From Pseudolysobacter sp. (lineage in GTDB: Bacteria > Pseudomonadota > Gammaproteobacteria > Xanthomonadales > Rhodanobacteraceae): a stretch of DNA of 5,247 bases. The translations under genes and the position numbers were made by a program. The notes below the pieces were generated by a model. It saw only the letters and a program-made list of their open reading frames with translations, searched no databases and was not told the DNA's origin. The DNA lies in the NCBI GenBank assembly GCA_025351985.1, contig JANXUW010000138.1:1-5247 (forward strand), read 5' to 3'. Shown in pieces: positions 1 to 5,247 of the stretch. The stretch's first letter is position 1, and each line of letters begins with the position of its first letter.

Positions 1-133
1 CGAAAATTCGCAAGGCATCGAAGCCAACCAGCACCGCCCAGGTGATGAGCACCGAGGTCAGCACGGCGATGCCGACGAGCTTGTCGACGCGCTTGAAACG
101 CAGTCGATCGCGCAATCCGGAGACGATCATCAT
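1..133 (-). CDS. lptG: LptG, LPS export permease subunit (5' part only)
   Basis: This is the N-terminal 44 residues of the second permease subunit of the LptB2FG ABC transporter, which extracts lipopolysaccharide from the inner membrane and pushes it onto the Lpt bridge. The visible protein starts MMIVSGLRDRLRFKRVDK and runs into a hydrophobic stretch at about residues 19-37 (LVGIAVLTSVLITWAVLVG), the expected first membrane helix after a short basic cytoplasmic N-terminus. The ATG at 133-131 overlaps the lptF stop as ATGA, the usual sign of translational coupling. A second ATG follows directly, so the exact first Met is uncertain. No Shine-Dalgarno sequence is evident. The gene continues beyond the left edge. 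Identification rests on the position directly after lptF, the coupled start and the predicted topology, because too little protein is visible for motif-level proof. Confidence 0.85.
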   Translation of the reverse strand, partial: MMIVSGLRDRLRFKRVDKLVGIAVLTSVLITWAVLVGFDALRIF

Positions 134-1254
134 GGTGTCGCAGCAGCCAACGGCGCCGGCGCGCGCGGTTTCGGCATTTGCTGACTGCGCCAGAGCAACC
201 ACAACGCCAGCGCGAGGGTCGGAATATGCACCCACCAGCAGCCGAATATTGCTGGCAATTTACCTTGCGCAATCCATGAACGGCTCAAGGTGAGGCCGGT
301 GTAATAAATGAAATACGTGAGCAAGCCGACCAGCAATTTGGCGAAGCGCGGTTCGCGCGGCGAGGTGCGCGACAGCGGCAAGGCCAGCAGCATCAGCACG
401 AGCGCTTCGATCGGCGCGGCCAGGCGCCAGTGCAGTTCCGCACGTTGCACCGGATCGCTGCTCGCGAGCAGGACGCTGGTCGGCGCGCTGCGCTTGATCG
501 AATCCTGATCGCCATCGGCATCGCTGTCGGGCAATTTGGGATCGTTGCGTTCGTAGCGCAGCAGGCGAAAATTATCCTGGCCGAGTACGCCTTCGACGCG
601 GAATCCGTTGTTCAAGCGCAGATAACGACCGATACCGTCGGCCTCGTGATACATCTCGCCGTTTGCCGCTGTGGTGATGCTGATCTCGGCGTTGCCATCC
701 TTGTTTTTCTGCTCGCTGACGACGAAAAAATGTTCGAAGTGAGTGCCGTCGGGACTCATGTTGGAAACGTAAATCACGCCGTTGCGATTCGGCATGTCGA
801 CAAAATGTCCGGGTTCCAGACCGGCGACGATGAGCGATCGGCTCGCCTCCTGTTGCAAGGTTTGCGACATGCGCACCGACGCCGGTGCGAGCCAGAAAGA
901 AATGGCCGCAAGCACGATCATCGTCGGCAGCGCGAGCAGCATCAGCGGACGCAGCAGGCCGGTGATATTCAGGCCCGAGGCGGCAAATACCGCCATCTCG
1001 CTATCGCGATACAAACGACCGTAGGCCAGCAGCACGGCGAGGAATACCGCCAGCGGCAACAGGATCGTCAGCGCGTCGACAATGCGCAGGCCGATCAATG
1101 CGAGCATGAGATCGGCCGGCACGCGGCCGCGCGCGATCTTGCCGACCAGATCGGCGACCACGCCGCCCAGCGTCACCAGCAGCAACAGCAACGCGCTGGC
1201 GAAAAAACTCATCGCAAGTTCGCTCAGCAGATAACGATCAATGATTCGCAGCAT
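130..1254 (-). CDS. lptF: LptF, LPS export permease subunit
   Basis: LptF is an inner-membrane permease of the LptB2FG lipopolysaccharide extractor. It pairs with LptG and the LptB ATPases and hands LPS to LptC/LptA through its periplasmic beta-jellyroll. The 374-residue length is near the E. coli protein (about 366). Three hydrophobic segments lie at about 15-36, 50-78 and 99-123. A periplasmic domain spans about 125-272, and three more helices lie at about 277-295, 306-323 and 335-355. This is the family's 3 TM + domain + 3 TM plan. Recognisable family stretches are the N-terminal RYLLSELAMSFFAS, GRLYRDSEMAVFAASG (79-94) and RAELHWRL (271-278) just before TM4. An acidic insert at 243-251 (DSDADGDQD) is unusual. 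The C-terminus ends in a Pro/Ala-rich tail. The ATG at 1254 lacks a clear Shine-Dalgarno sequence. It is the first gene of a leftward unit with lptG and is divergent from pepA. Confidence 0.95.
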   Translation of the reverse strand: MLRIIDRYLLSELAMSFFASALLLLLVTLGGVVADLVGKIARGRVPADLMLALIGLRIVDALTILLPLAVFLAVLLAYGRLYRDSEMAVFAASGLNITGLLRPLMLLALPTMIVLAAISFWLAPASVRMSQTLQQEASRSLIVAGLEPGHFVDMPNRNGVIYVSNMSPDGTHFEHFFVVSEQKNKDGNAEISITTAANGEMYHEADGIGRYLRLNNGFRVEGVLGQDNFRLLRYERNDPKLPDSDADGDQDSIKRSAPTSVLLASSDPVQRAELHWRLAAPIEALVLMLLALPLSRTSPREPRFAKLLVGLLTYFIYYTGLTLSRSWIAQGKLPAIFGCWWVHIPTLALALWLLWRSQQMPKPRAPAPLAAATP

Positions 1255-1459
1255 CAGTGGTACTTATGCATTAAACTGGCGGTTGGCGACGTGTCCGCAT
1301 GATCCGGCTGAGTGTTTCGAACCCAGCCTTCGCGCATGTCGAACGGACGGCAAAGTAACCCAGTTTAATCCAACCGTCGCTGACTAATCGTTATCCCTTC
1401 GTTGACGCGCCGCCTTTGCGGTTTGCGAAACGACCCCGACTTTGTGCATGGAAAGACCG
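1255..1459. promoter_or_regulatory. Divergent lptF / pepA promoter region
   Basis: This 205-base gap separates two genes transcribed away from each other, so it should hold both promoters. A 13-base motif, CCAGTTTAAT[C/G]CA, occurs on the plus strand at 1360-1372 (facing pepA) and on the minus strand at 1279-1267 (facing lptF), with 12/13 identity. Its TTTAAT core could serve as a -10 element in each direction. A CGGAC lies 11 bases upstream of the plus copy and 13 bases upstream of the minus copy. The resulting leader would be very short for lptF and about 80 bases for pepA. TTGACG at 1402-1407 is an alternative -35 for pepA but has no good -10 at the right distance. The assignment of function is inference. 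Confidence 0.45.
1450..1456 (+). promoter_or_regulatory. Ribosome binding site of pepA
   Basis: GGAAAGA ends three bases before the ATG at 1460. This Shine-Dalgarno-like stretch favours the 1460 start over the in-frame TTG at 1442 and ATG at 1448, which overlap or precede it. The resulting N-terminus MSLEFS also aligns with the E. coli PepA start MEFS. Confidence 0.6.
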
Positions 1460-2956
1460 ATGAGCCTTGAATTCAGCACCACCAAAGATGCCCCTGAAAC
1501 CGCGATCAGCCCGTGTGTCGTGGTCGGTGTTTATGACGATCGCATGCTCAGCAGTGCGGCGGCGCGCATCGACGAAAAATCCGACGGCGCGATCAAACGC
1601 CTGATCGATAGCGGCGATATCAGCGGCAAACTCGGCAGCAGCACGTTGCTGTTTGCGCAACCCGGTATCAACGCCGCGCGCGTGCTGGTGATCGGTCTGG
1701 GCGAGCAGAAAAAGTTCGATGCGGCACGGTTTCAGCGGATCAACGCGGAAGCCGCGAAGCAGCTGAAAGCGCTGCCGCTGGCGTCGGCCACCTCGTACCT
1801 CGTCGATATCGACGTGCCCGGTCGCGATGCGCACTGGAAGTTGCGCCAGGCCGCGATTGCCAGCGATGCGGCAACCTACAAATACACCGCCACGTTCAAG
1901 CCACGCGAAAAATCCAAGGCCGAACAACTCGGCGCGATCGTTTTTCATAGCCAGGCCGATGCGGGCACCGCGCTCGCCCAGGCCGAGGCGATTGCGCAAG
2001 GCGTGTTGCTCGCGCGCGAACTCGGCAACCTGCCGCCGAACATCTGCAATCCGGCTTACCTCGCCGAACAGGCGAAGAAAATCGCCGATGCCCACGACGG
2101 CGTGAGTCTCGATGTGCTCGAACGCAGCGACATGGAAAAACTCGGCATGGGTTCGTTGCTCGCCGTGGCGCAAGGTTCGGCGAACGCGCCGAAGCTCATC
2201 GTGCTGCAATGGCGCGGCGCTGCCGATAGCGAAAAACCGTACGCGTTCGTCGGCAAGGGCATCACCTTTGATACCGGCGGCATTTCACTGAAACCCGGCG
2301 CCGGCATGGAAGAAATGAAGTTCGACATGTGCGGCGCGGCGGGTGTGCTCGGCGCGTTTTATGCCGCGGTGTTGTTGAAGCTGCCGTTGAATCTCGTGAC
2401 CGTCGTGCCGGCGGTGGAGAACATGCCGGACGGCGCGGCGTACCGCCCGAGCGACGTCGTCACGTCAATGTCCGGCATCACGATCGAAGTACTCAACACT
2501 GATGCCGAAGGTCGACTGATCTTGTGCGACGCGCTCACCTACGTGCAGAAGTTCGATCCGCAGATCACGATCGACGCCGCCACACTTACCGGCGCGTGTG
2601 TCGTCGCCCTCGGCAAACACGCTTCCGGCCTCATGAGCCAGGACGACGAACTGGTCGAGCAGTTGTTGCGCGCCGGCAATACCACGCTTGATCGCGCGTG
2701 GCGCCTGCCGCTGTGGGACGATTACCAGAACCAGCTCGACACCGGTTACGCCGACGTCGCCAACATCGGCGGCAAATATGCCGGCGCGATTACTGCCGGC
2801 TGTTTTCTCGCGCGCTTCACCGAGGGTTATCGCTGGGCGCATCTGGATATCGCCGGATCGGCGTGGGACGAAGGCCGCAAGGGTTCGGCCACCGGCCGAC
2901 CGGTTGCTTTGCTGGTGCAATATCTCTTGGATCGCGTTGCGGCCAACAAGGCATGA
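1460..2956 (+). CDS. pepA: Leucyl aminopeptidase PepA (cytosol aminopeptidase, M17)
   Basis: This is a cytosolic M17 leucyl aminopeptidase. It removes N-terminal residues from peptides with two active-site metal ions, normally as a hexamer. The protein has 498 residues, close to E. coli PepA (503). An N-terminal macro-like domain (about 1-165) precedes the catalytic domain. The predicted metal ligands are all present: K266 and D271 in VGKGITFDTGG, D289 in MKFDMCG, and D348 and E350 in NTDAEGR. The catalytic K278 (ISLKP) and R352 are also there. Other family stretches are LGNLPPNICNPAYLA and DIAGSAW near the end. The start at 1460 is chosen for the upstream GGAAAGA and the match to the E. coli N-terminus. 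E. coli PepA also binds DNA at carAB and in Xer recombination at cer. Whether this one does cannot be told from sequence. It leads the plus-strand cluster and is divergent from lptF. Confidence 0.97.
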   Translation: MSLEFSTTKDAPETAISPCVVVGVYDDRMLSSAAARIDEKSDGAIKRLIDSGDISGKLGSSTLLFAQPGINAARVLVIGLGEQKKFDAARFQRINAEAAKQLKALPLASATSYLVDIDVPGRDAHWKLRQAAIASDAATYKYTATFKPREKSKAEQLGAIVFHSQADAGTALAQAEAIAQGVLLARELGNLPPNICNPAYLAEQAKKIADAHDGVSLDVLERSDMEKLGMGSLLAVAQGSANAPKLIVLQWRGAADSEKPYAFVGKGITFDTGGISLKPGAGMEEMKFDMCGAAGVLGAFYAAVLLKLPLNLVTVVPAVENMPDGAAYRPSDVVTSMSGITIEVLNTDAEGRLILCDALTYVQKFDPQITIDAATLTGACVVALGKHASGLMSQDDELVEQLLRAGNTTLDRAWRLPLWDDYQNQLDTGYADVANIGGKYAGAITAGCFLARFTEGYRWAHLDIAGSAWDEGRKGSATGRPVALLVQYLLDRVAANKA

Positions 2957-2960
2957 GGCA

Positions 2961-2990
2961 GTGACCCGTCGCGAGTGATGCGCGCATAAT
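2961..2990 (+). promoter_or_regulatory. Candidate sigma70-type promoter for the exported-protein gene
   Basis: A -10-like CATAAT (2985-2990, 5/6 to consensus) lies 18 bases after GTGACC (2961-2966, 4/6 to TTGACA). It sits just after the pepA stop and about 55 bases before the ATG at 3045. This would allow the downstream genes, including holC, to be expressed separately from pepA. It is a prediction from consensus similarity only. Confidence 0.35.
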
Positions 2991-3002
2991 TGGCGCGCGC
3001 AT
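2978..3002. repeat. 8-base inverted repeat overlapping the candidate -10 element
   Basis: ATGCGCGC (2978-2985) and GCGCGCAT (2995-3002) are perfect inverted arms around a 9-base AT-richer centre. They enclose most of the CATAAT box. The hairpin is not followed by a T run, so it does not look like a rho-independent terminator. It could be an operator or only a GC-rich coincidence. Confidence 0.4.
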
Positions 3003-3033
3003 GCGCATCGGCATGCACTCCCTCGGCAAGCTT

Positions 3034-3038
3034 AAGGA
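3034..3038 (+). promoter_or_regulatory. Ribosome binding site of the exported-protein gene
   Basis: AAGGA lies six bases before the ATG at 3045. It fixes that start, and the resulting N-terminus is a plausible export signal. Confidence 0.65.
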
Positions 3039-3044
3039 ACGATC

Positions 3045-3563
3045 ATGAAACCTTATCTGTGGCTGGCTTCACTTGGAATGACTTTGCTGGCGTGCAACAG
3101 CGCTTTTTCACTCACTTCGCAGCACTTTACCGAGTCGCGACTGAGCGGCGCGTTCCCTGTTTACAGCGTGCCGCAATTGATCGCGCTGACCGAAGCAGAA
3201 TGGTCACACCGGCATCTTGCAATCAAGGGTGAATTCTCGTTTCCGATCAAGCGCGCCGCAACCGGCGAAGGCCGCGAAGCCGACTACATCTACCTCGACT
3301 CCGAAGCGGATTACCGCAGCCCGACCAGCCTCAACGTGATCCTGCTGTCGAAGGCCGCCGCGCAATTCAGGGAGAAATTCGGCACCGACGGTTTGGCCAA
3401 ACTCGAAGGCACCACGCTGACCGTGCATGGCCTTGCGCGACACAAGCAAGTCAAATGCAACAACGGCTGTCCGCAGGATCCGAAAGCAACTCATTATTTT
3501 CAGACGCAGGTGTGGGTTGGCGATCTCAACCAGATCGTGTCTGCCAACATCACCGGCAAATAG
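3045..3563 (+). CDS. Exported or lipoprotein-like protein of unknown function (possible OB-fold)
   Basis: I do not recognise this 172-residue protein. It starts MKPYLWLASLGMTLLACNSA, a short hydrophobic signal. Cys17 in LLAC resembles a lipobox (lipoprotein cleavage before C17), but the n-region has only one positive charge, and cleavage by signal peptidase I after about residue 20-22 is an alternative. The mature part alternates beta-like strands and short loops: LAIKGEFSFPI (58-68), YIYLD (81-85), LNVILLS (96-102), LTVHGLARH (125-133) and YFQTQVWVGDLNQIVSA (151-167). The two 'xVxG' strands and the closing strand recall OB-fold nucleic-acid-anti-codon-like domains, but this is only a resemblance. 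C138 and C142 (KCNNGC) could form a disulfide or bind a metal. It lies between pepA and holC, 29 bases before holC, with its own Shine-Dalgarno sequence and candidate promoter. E. coli has no gene at this position. The even GC-rich codon use argues for a long-resident gene. Confidence 0.85.
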   Translation: MKPYLWLASLGMTLLACNSAFSLTSQHFTESRLSGAFPVYSVPQLIALTEAEWSHRHLAIKGEFSFPIKRAATGEGREADYIYLDSEADYRSPTSLNVILLSKAAAQFREKFGTDGLAKLEGTTLTVHGLARHKQVKCNNGCPQDPKATHYFQTQVWVGDLNQIVSANITGK

Positions 3564-3592
3564 CCGCCTGAATCACTTACAAAAACTGCCTG

Positions 3593-4015
3593 ATGCCACG
3601 CGCCGATTTTTACCTGATCGCCAAACCGCGCTTTCTCGACGAGCCACTGCTGCTCGTCTGCGAACTGGTCAAACGCGCCTATGCGAGCGGTCAGCCGACC
3701 CTGGTTTTGACACGTTCGCTGGAGCAGGCCGAACAGCTCGACGAAAAACTCTGGGAGTTCGACGAAGAAGCATTCATCCCGCATCAGCTCGCCGGCGACG
3801 ATGACGATGACATGACCGCCGTGCTGATCGTGCCACCGACCTTGGCCAGCGCCGACCGCAATCTGGTAATCAATCTGCGCGATGAATGCGCGCCCGGATT
3901 GTTCGATCGTGTGCTCGAAGTCGTCGCCGCCGATCCGGCCGAGCGCGAAGGCTCGCGCAAGCGCTGGCGCACCTATCAGCAAGCCGGATTCGAGCTGAAG
4001 AAATTCGATATGTAG
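3593..4015 (+). CDS. holC: DNA polymerase III chi subunit HolC
   Basis: HolC (chi) is an accessory subunit of the DNA polymerase III holoenzyme. With psi it connects the clamp loader to single-stranded DNA-binding protein. The 140-residue protein compares well with E. coli HolC (147). Shared stretches include ADFYLI at the N-terminus (4-9), LVCELVKRAYASGQ (21-34), the EQAEQLDEKLWEFDEEAFIPHQLAG region (44-68), NLVINLR (90-96) and the C-terminal RWRTYQQAGFEL (124-135). The loop after HQLAG is a run of five Asp (69-73), where E. coli has GEGPRGG. The ATG at 3593 has no clear Shine-Dalgarno sequence, but the N-terminus fits the family start. It lies 29 bases after the preceding gene and so is probably cotranscribed with it. 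In E. coli holC directly precedes valS. Here a GIY-YIG cassette separates them. Confidence 0.94.
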   Translation: MPRADFYLIAKPRFLDEPLLLVCELVKRAYASGQPTLVLTRSLEQAEQLDEKLWEFDEEAFIPHQLAGDDDDDMTAVLIVPPTLASADRNLVINLRDECAPGLFDRVLEVVAADPAEREGSRKRWRTYQQAGFELKKFDM

Positions 4016-4048
4016 TTGCGTTGCCGTTGCCGTTGAATTCTGCTTATG

Positions 4049-4089
4049 CTTTTGCCCGTCATCCCAGCGAAGGCTGGGATCCAGTTCTT
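4049..4089 (+). repeat. Left inverted terminal-type repeat of the GIY-YIG cassette
   Basis: This 41-base unit contains a perfect 8-base stem, ATCCCAGC (4061-4068) with GCTGGGAT (4073-4080), closing a GAAG loop. The outer 21 bases (4049-4069) match the complement of 4477-4497 at 20/21. The inner 19 bases (4071-4089) match the complement of 4431-4449 exactly. It begins 33 bases after the holC stop. Units of this general kind (a 'GTCATCCCAGCGAAGGCTGGGATCCAG'-like core, in pieces) are common intergenic repeats in proteobacteria. Confidence 0.92.
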
Positions 4090-4126
4090 AGCTCTTCGTT
4101 TTTGATTCAATGCTAAAACTGCAGAT

Positions 4127-4414
4127 ATGAAGCAGCCCTGCGTCTACATACTCGCCAGTGATCGATACGGAACGCTGTATATCGGAGTCACCTCCGATCT
4201 GATCAAGCGAATCTGGCAACACAAGAACAACATAGTCGAGGGATTCACCAGGAAATACGATGTGCATAATCTCGTATGGTTCGAGCAACACGAAACGATG
4301 GAATCTGCCATTTCGCGAGAGAAGGCATTGAAGGCATGGCGGCGTGACTGGAAATTGAATTTGATTGAGGCAAAGAATCCCGAGTGGCGTGATTTATACC
4401 CCGATATCGTCTGA
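4127..4414 (+). CDS. GIY-YIG domain endonuclease-like protein (small, stand-alone)
   Basis: This 95-residue protein is almost entirely one GIY-YIG nuclease-like domain, the fold of the UvrC N-terminus and of some homing endonucleases. The first motif is degenerate CVY (5-7), followed by YIG (18-20) in GTLYIGVTS. Further expected catalytic-site residues are present: Y7, Y18, R28 (LIKRIW), H32 (WQHK), E65 (SREKAL) and N84 (KNPEW). It has no DNA-binding extension, so target recognition is unexplained. Small proteins of this type (often labelled 'putative endonuclease' or 'excinuclease ABC C-like') are widespread in proteobacteria, with no settled role that I can name. An in-frame TGA at 4103-4105 leaves ATG 4127 as the first available ATG. 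No good Shine-Dalgarno sequence is seen. The gene is intact, which suggests selection or recent arrival. It is bracketed by inverted repeats and inserted between holC and valS. Confidence 0.93.
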   Translation: MKQPCVYILASDRYGTLYIGVTSDLIKRIWQHKNNIVEGFTRKYDVHNLVWFEQHETMESAISREKALKAWRRDWKLNLIEAKNPEWRDLYPDIV

Positions 4415-4430
4415 CGTCAGAAGCGAAATC

Positions 4431-4497
4431 AAGAACTGGATCCCAGCCTGCGACCGAAGGAAGTCCCTTCGAGGGGCGCTGGGATGACGAGCAAAAG
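4431..4497 (-). repeat. Right inverted terminal-type repeat of the GIY-YIG cassette
   Basis: This 67-base unit is the inverted partner of 4049-4089. The 8-base stem is ATCCCAGC (4440-4447) with GCTGGGAT (4478-4485). Its loop is 30 bases rather than 4, and holds a second hairpin, CGAAGG (4455-4460) with CCTTCG (4466-4471) around AAGTC. The unit starts 16 bases after the GIY-YIG stop. Confidence 0.92.
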
Positions 4498-4550
4498 AAA
4501 AGCCAACCATCTGTGATTCCAATAATTTCACATTGATAAAAAGTATATAA
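4498..4550 (+). promoter_or_regulatory. AT-rich valS leader
   Basis: The stretch between the right repeat and the valS ATG is markedly AT-rich compared with the surrounding DNA. AATAAT (4521-4526) could be a -10 element but has no good -35 upstream. TTGATA (4533-4538) is -35-like but would need a -10 inside valS. No GGAGG-type ribosome site precedes the ATG. The AT-rich, presumably unstructured leader may aid initiation. No specific promoter can be supported. Confidence 0.3.
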
Positions 4551-5247
4551 ATGGAAAAGTCCTTCGAGCCCAAAGACATCGAATCCAAGTGGTACGCCGC
4601 GTGGGAAGCCAGTGGCGCATTCCACGCCTCCGGCCACGGCGATCCATATTGCATCCTGCTGCCACCGCCCAACGTCACCGGCACGCTGCACATGGGTCAT
4701 GCGTTCCAGCAGACCATCATGGATGCGCTGATCCGTTATCACCGCATGCGCGGCTTCAACACGCTATGGCAGGGCGGCACCGATCACGCCGGCATCGCGA
4801 CGCAGAAAATCGTCGAGAACCAACTCGCCGCACAGGGCAAGACACGCCACGATCTTGGCCGTGCGAAGTTCATCGAGCGCGTCTGGGAATGGAAGGAAGA
4901 ATCCGGCTCGATTATCACCAATCAGATGCGCCGTATCGGCGCGTCGGTCGACTGGTCGCGCGAACGTTTCACGATGGACGAAGGTTTGTCGACGGCCGTG
5001 CGCCGCGTATTTGTGCAGTGGTATCGCGATGGCCTGCTGTATCGCGGCAAGCGCCTCGTGCATTGGGATCCGGTGCTGATGACGGCGGTGTCCGACCTCG
5101 AAGTGACCAACGAGGAAAAGGACGGATCGATGTGGTCGATTCGTTATCCGGCCAGCGATGGTGGCGAGGGTCTGGTGGTCGCGACCACGCGCCCGGAAAC
5201 CATGCTCGGCGACGTCGCCGTGGCGGTGCATCCCGAAGATGAGCGTT
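4551..5247 (+). CDS. valS: Valyl-tRNA synthetase (5' part only)
   Basis: This is the first 232 codons of the class I valyl-tRNA synthetase, which charges tRNA-Val and edits mischarged threonine. The N-terminus [19 protein letters not shown] parallels E. coli ValS (MEKTYNPQDIE). The ATP-binding HIGH-type signature is HMGH (47-50) within [26 protein letters not shown] (75-85) follows. [15 protein letters not shown] and [10 protein letters not shown] (212-221) mark the start of the CP1 editing domain, and the window ends in VHPEDER. A TAA immediately before the ATG in the same frame leaves 4551 as the first possible start, although no Shine-Dalgarno sequence is evident. The KMSKS motif and the anticodon and coiled-coil domains lie beyond the right edge. 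In E. coli valS follows holC directly. Here the GIY-YIG cassette intervenes. Confidence 0.97.
   Translation, partial: MEKSFEPKDIESKWYAAWEASGAFHASGHGDPYCILLPPPNVTGTLHMGHAFQQTIMDALIRYHRMRGFNTLWQGGTDHAGIATQKIVENQLAAQGKTRHDLGRAKFIERVWEWKEESGSIITNQMRRIGASVDWSRERFTMDEGLSTAVRRVFVQWYRDGLLYRGKRLVHWDPVLMTAVSDLEVTNEEKDGSMWSIRYPASDGGEGLVVATTRPETMLGDVAVAVHPEDER

Larger units (their letters stand above)
4049..4497. mobile_element. Putative GIY-YIG mini-cassette bounded by inverted repeats
   Basis: A 449-base segment consists of a palindromic repeat, one GIY-YIG gene, and the same repeat in inverted orientation. Both repeats present the CTTTTGC end outward and the AGTTCTT end inward, as terminal inverted repeats do. 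The gene's codon choice is more AT-rich (ATA, AGG, CGA, AAT codons) than that of pepA, holC or valS. It interrupts the holC-valS adjacency seen in E. coli. No flanking target-site duplication is visible, so movement may be old, may not create one, or may not have happened. Calling it mobile is inference. Confidence 0.6.

Noticed and set aside
430..1302. Long open frame (290 codons) on the plus strand opposite lptF
   Set aside because: It is antisense to a well-recognised LptF with correct membrane topology. Its product is rich in His, Gln and Arg, as expected of a reverse-frame artefact in GC-rich DNA.
1442..1459. Upstream TTG (1442) or ATG (1448) as the pepA start
   Set aside because: The GGAAAGA at 1450-1456 would be inside the gene, and the extra residues have no counterpart at the E. 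coli PepA N-terminus.
1391..2209. 272-codon open frame on the minus strand opposite pepA
   Set aside because: It lies antisense to the conserved PepA coding sequence and its Arg/Gly/Phe-rich translation resembles no family.
4016..4032. TTGCCG short tandem repeat just after the holC stop
   Set aside because: There are only about two full units plus partial ones, too few to call a meaningful repeat.
4061..4100. Left repeat hairpin as a rho-independent terminator of holC
   Set aside because: The stem is followed by CCAGTTCTTAGC rather than a T run. The only T5 is well downstream. It is better explained as a repeat unit.
4040..4506. Target-site duplication flanking the GIY-YIG cassette
   Set aside because: The bases outside 4049 and 4497 were compared and no convincing direct repeat was found.
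4245..4742. 165-codon minus-strand frame spanning the right repeat, the GIY-YIG end and the valS start
   Set aside because: It crosses three unrelated features, including a non-coding repeat, and is opposite two confident genes.
4589..5242. 217-codon plus-strand frame overlapping valS
   Set aside because: It is out of frame with the clear ValS motifs (HMGH, TTRPET) and is Arg/His-rich, a shadow frame.

Overview
The window looks like a chromosomal core-gene region of a GC-rich gammaproteobacterium. The gene order (lptG-lptF divergent from pepA, then holC and valS) is the classic gammaproteobacterial arrangement known from E. coli. The GC-rich codon use, together with a GIY-YIG gene flanked by 'CATCCCAGC' hairpins, suggests the Lysobacterales (Xanthomonadales). 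That placement is inference from gene content, not a database match.

Layout. Positions 1-133 (minus) hold the first 44 codons of lptG, and 130-1254 (minus) hold complete lptF. The two overlap by ATGA. They encode the inner-membrane permease pair of the LPS exporter. A 205-base divergent intergenic region (1255-1459) carries an inverted pair of promoter-like motifs facing the two transcription units. On the plus strand follow pepA (1460-2956, leucyl aminopeptidase, complete, all catalytic residues present), a small exported protein of unknown function (3045-3563), holC (3593-4015, DNA polymerase III chi subunit) and the first 232 codons of valS (4551 to the right edge).

The most unusual part is the holC-valS junction. 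A 449-base cassette (4049-4497) holds a compact single-domain GIY-YIG protein (95 aa, 4127-4414) between inverted copies of a palindromic repeat. The outer 21 bases match 20/21 and the inner 19 bases match 19/19. One copy has a minimal 4-base hairpin loop. The other has a 30-base loop containing a second hairpin. The gene is visibly more AT-rich in codon choice than its neighbours. It resembles a small mobile or domesticated element dropped between two housekeeping genes.

How the genes relate. LptF/LptG serve outer-membrane assembly. PepA trims peptides and, in relatives, also binds DNA. HolC links the replication clamp loader to SSB. ValS charges tRNA-Val. These are unrelated housekeeping jobs joined by an old conserved gene order. 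The exported protein and the GIY-YIG cassette are additions to that order. No tRNA, rRNA, CRISPR array or convincing rho-independent terminator was seen.
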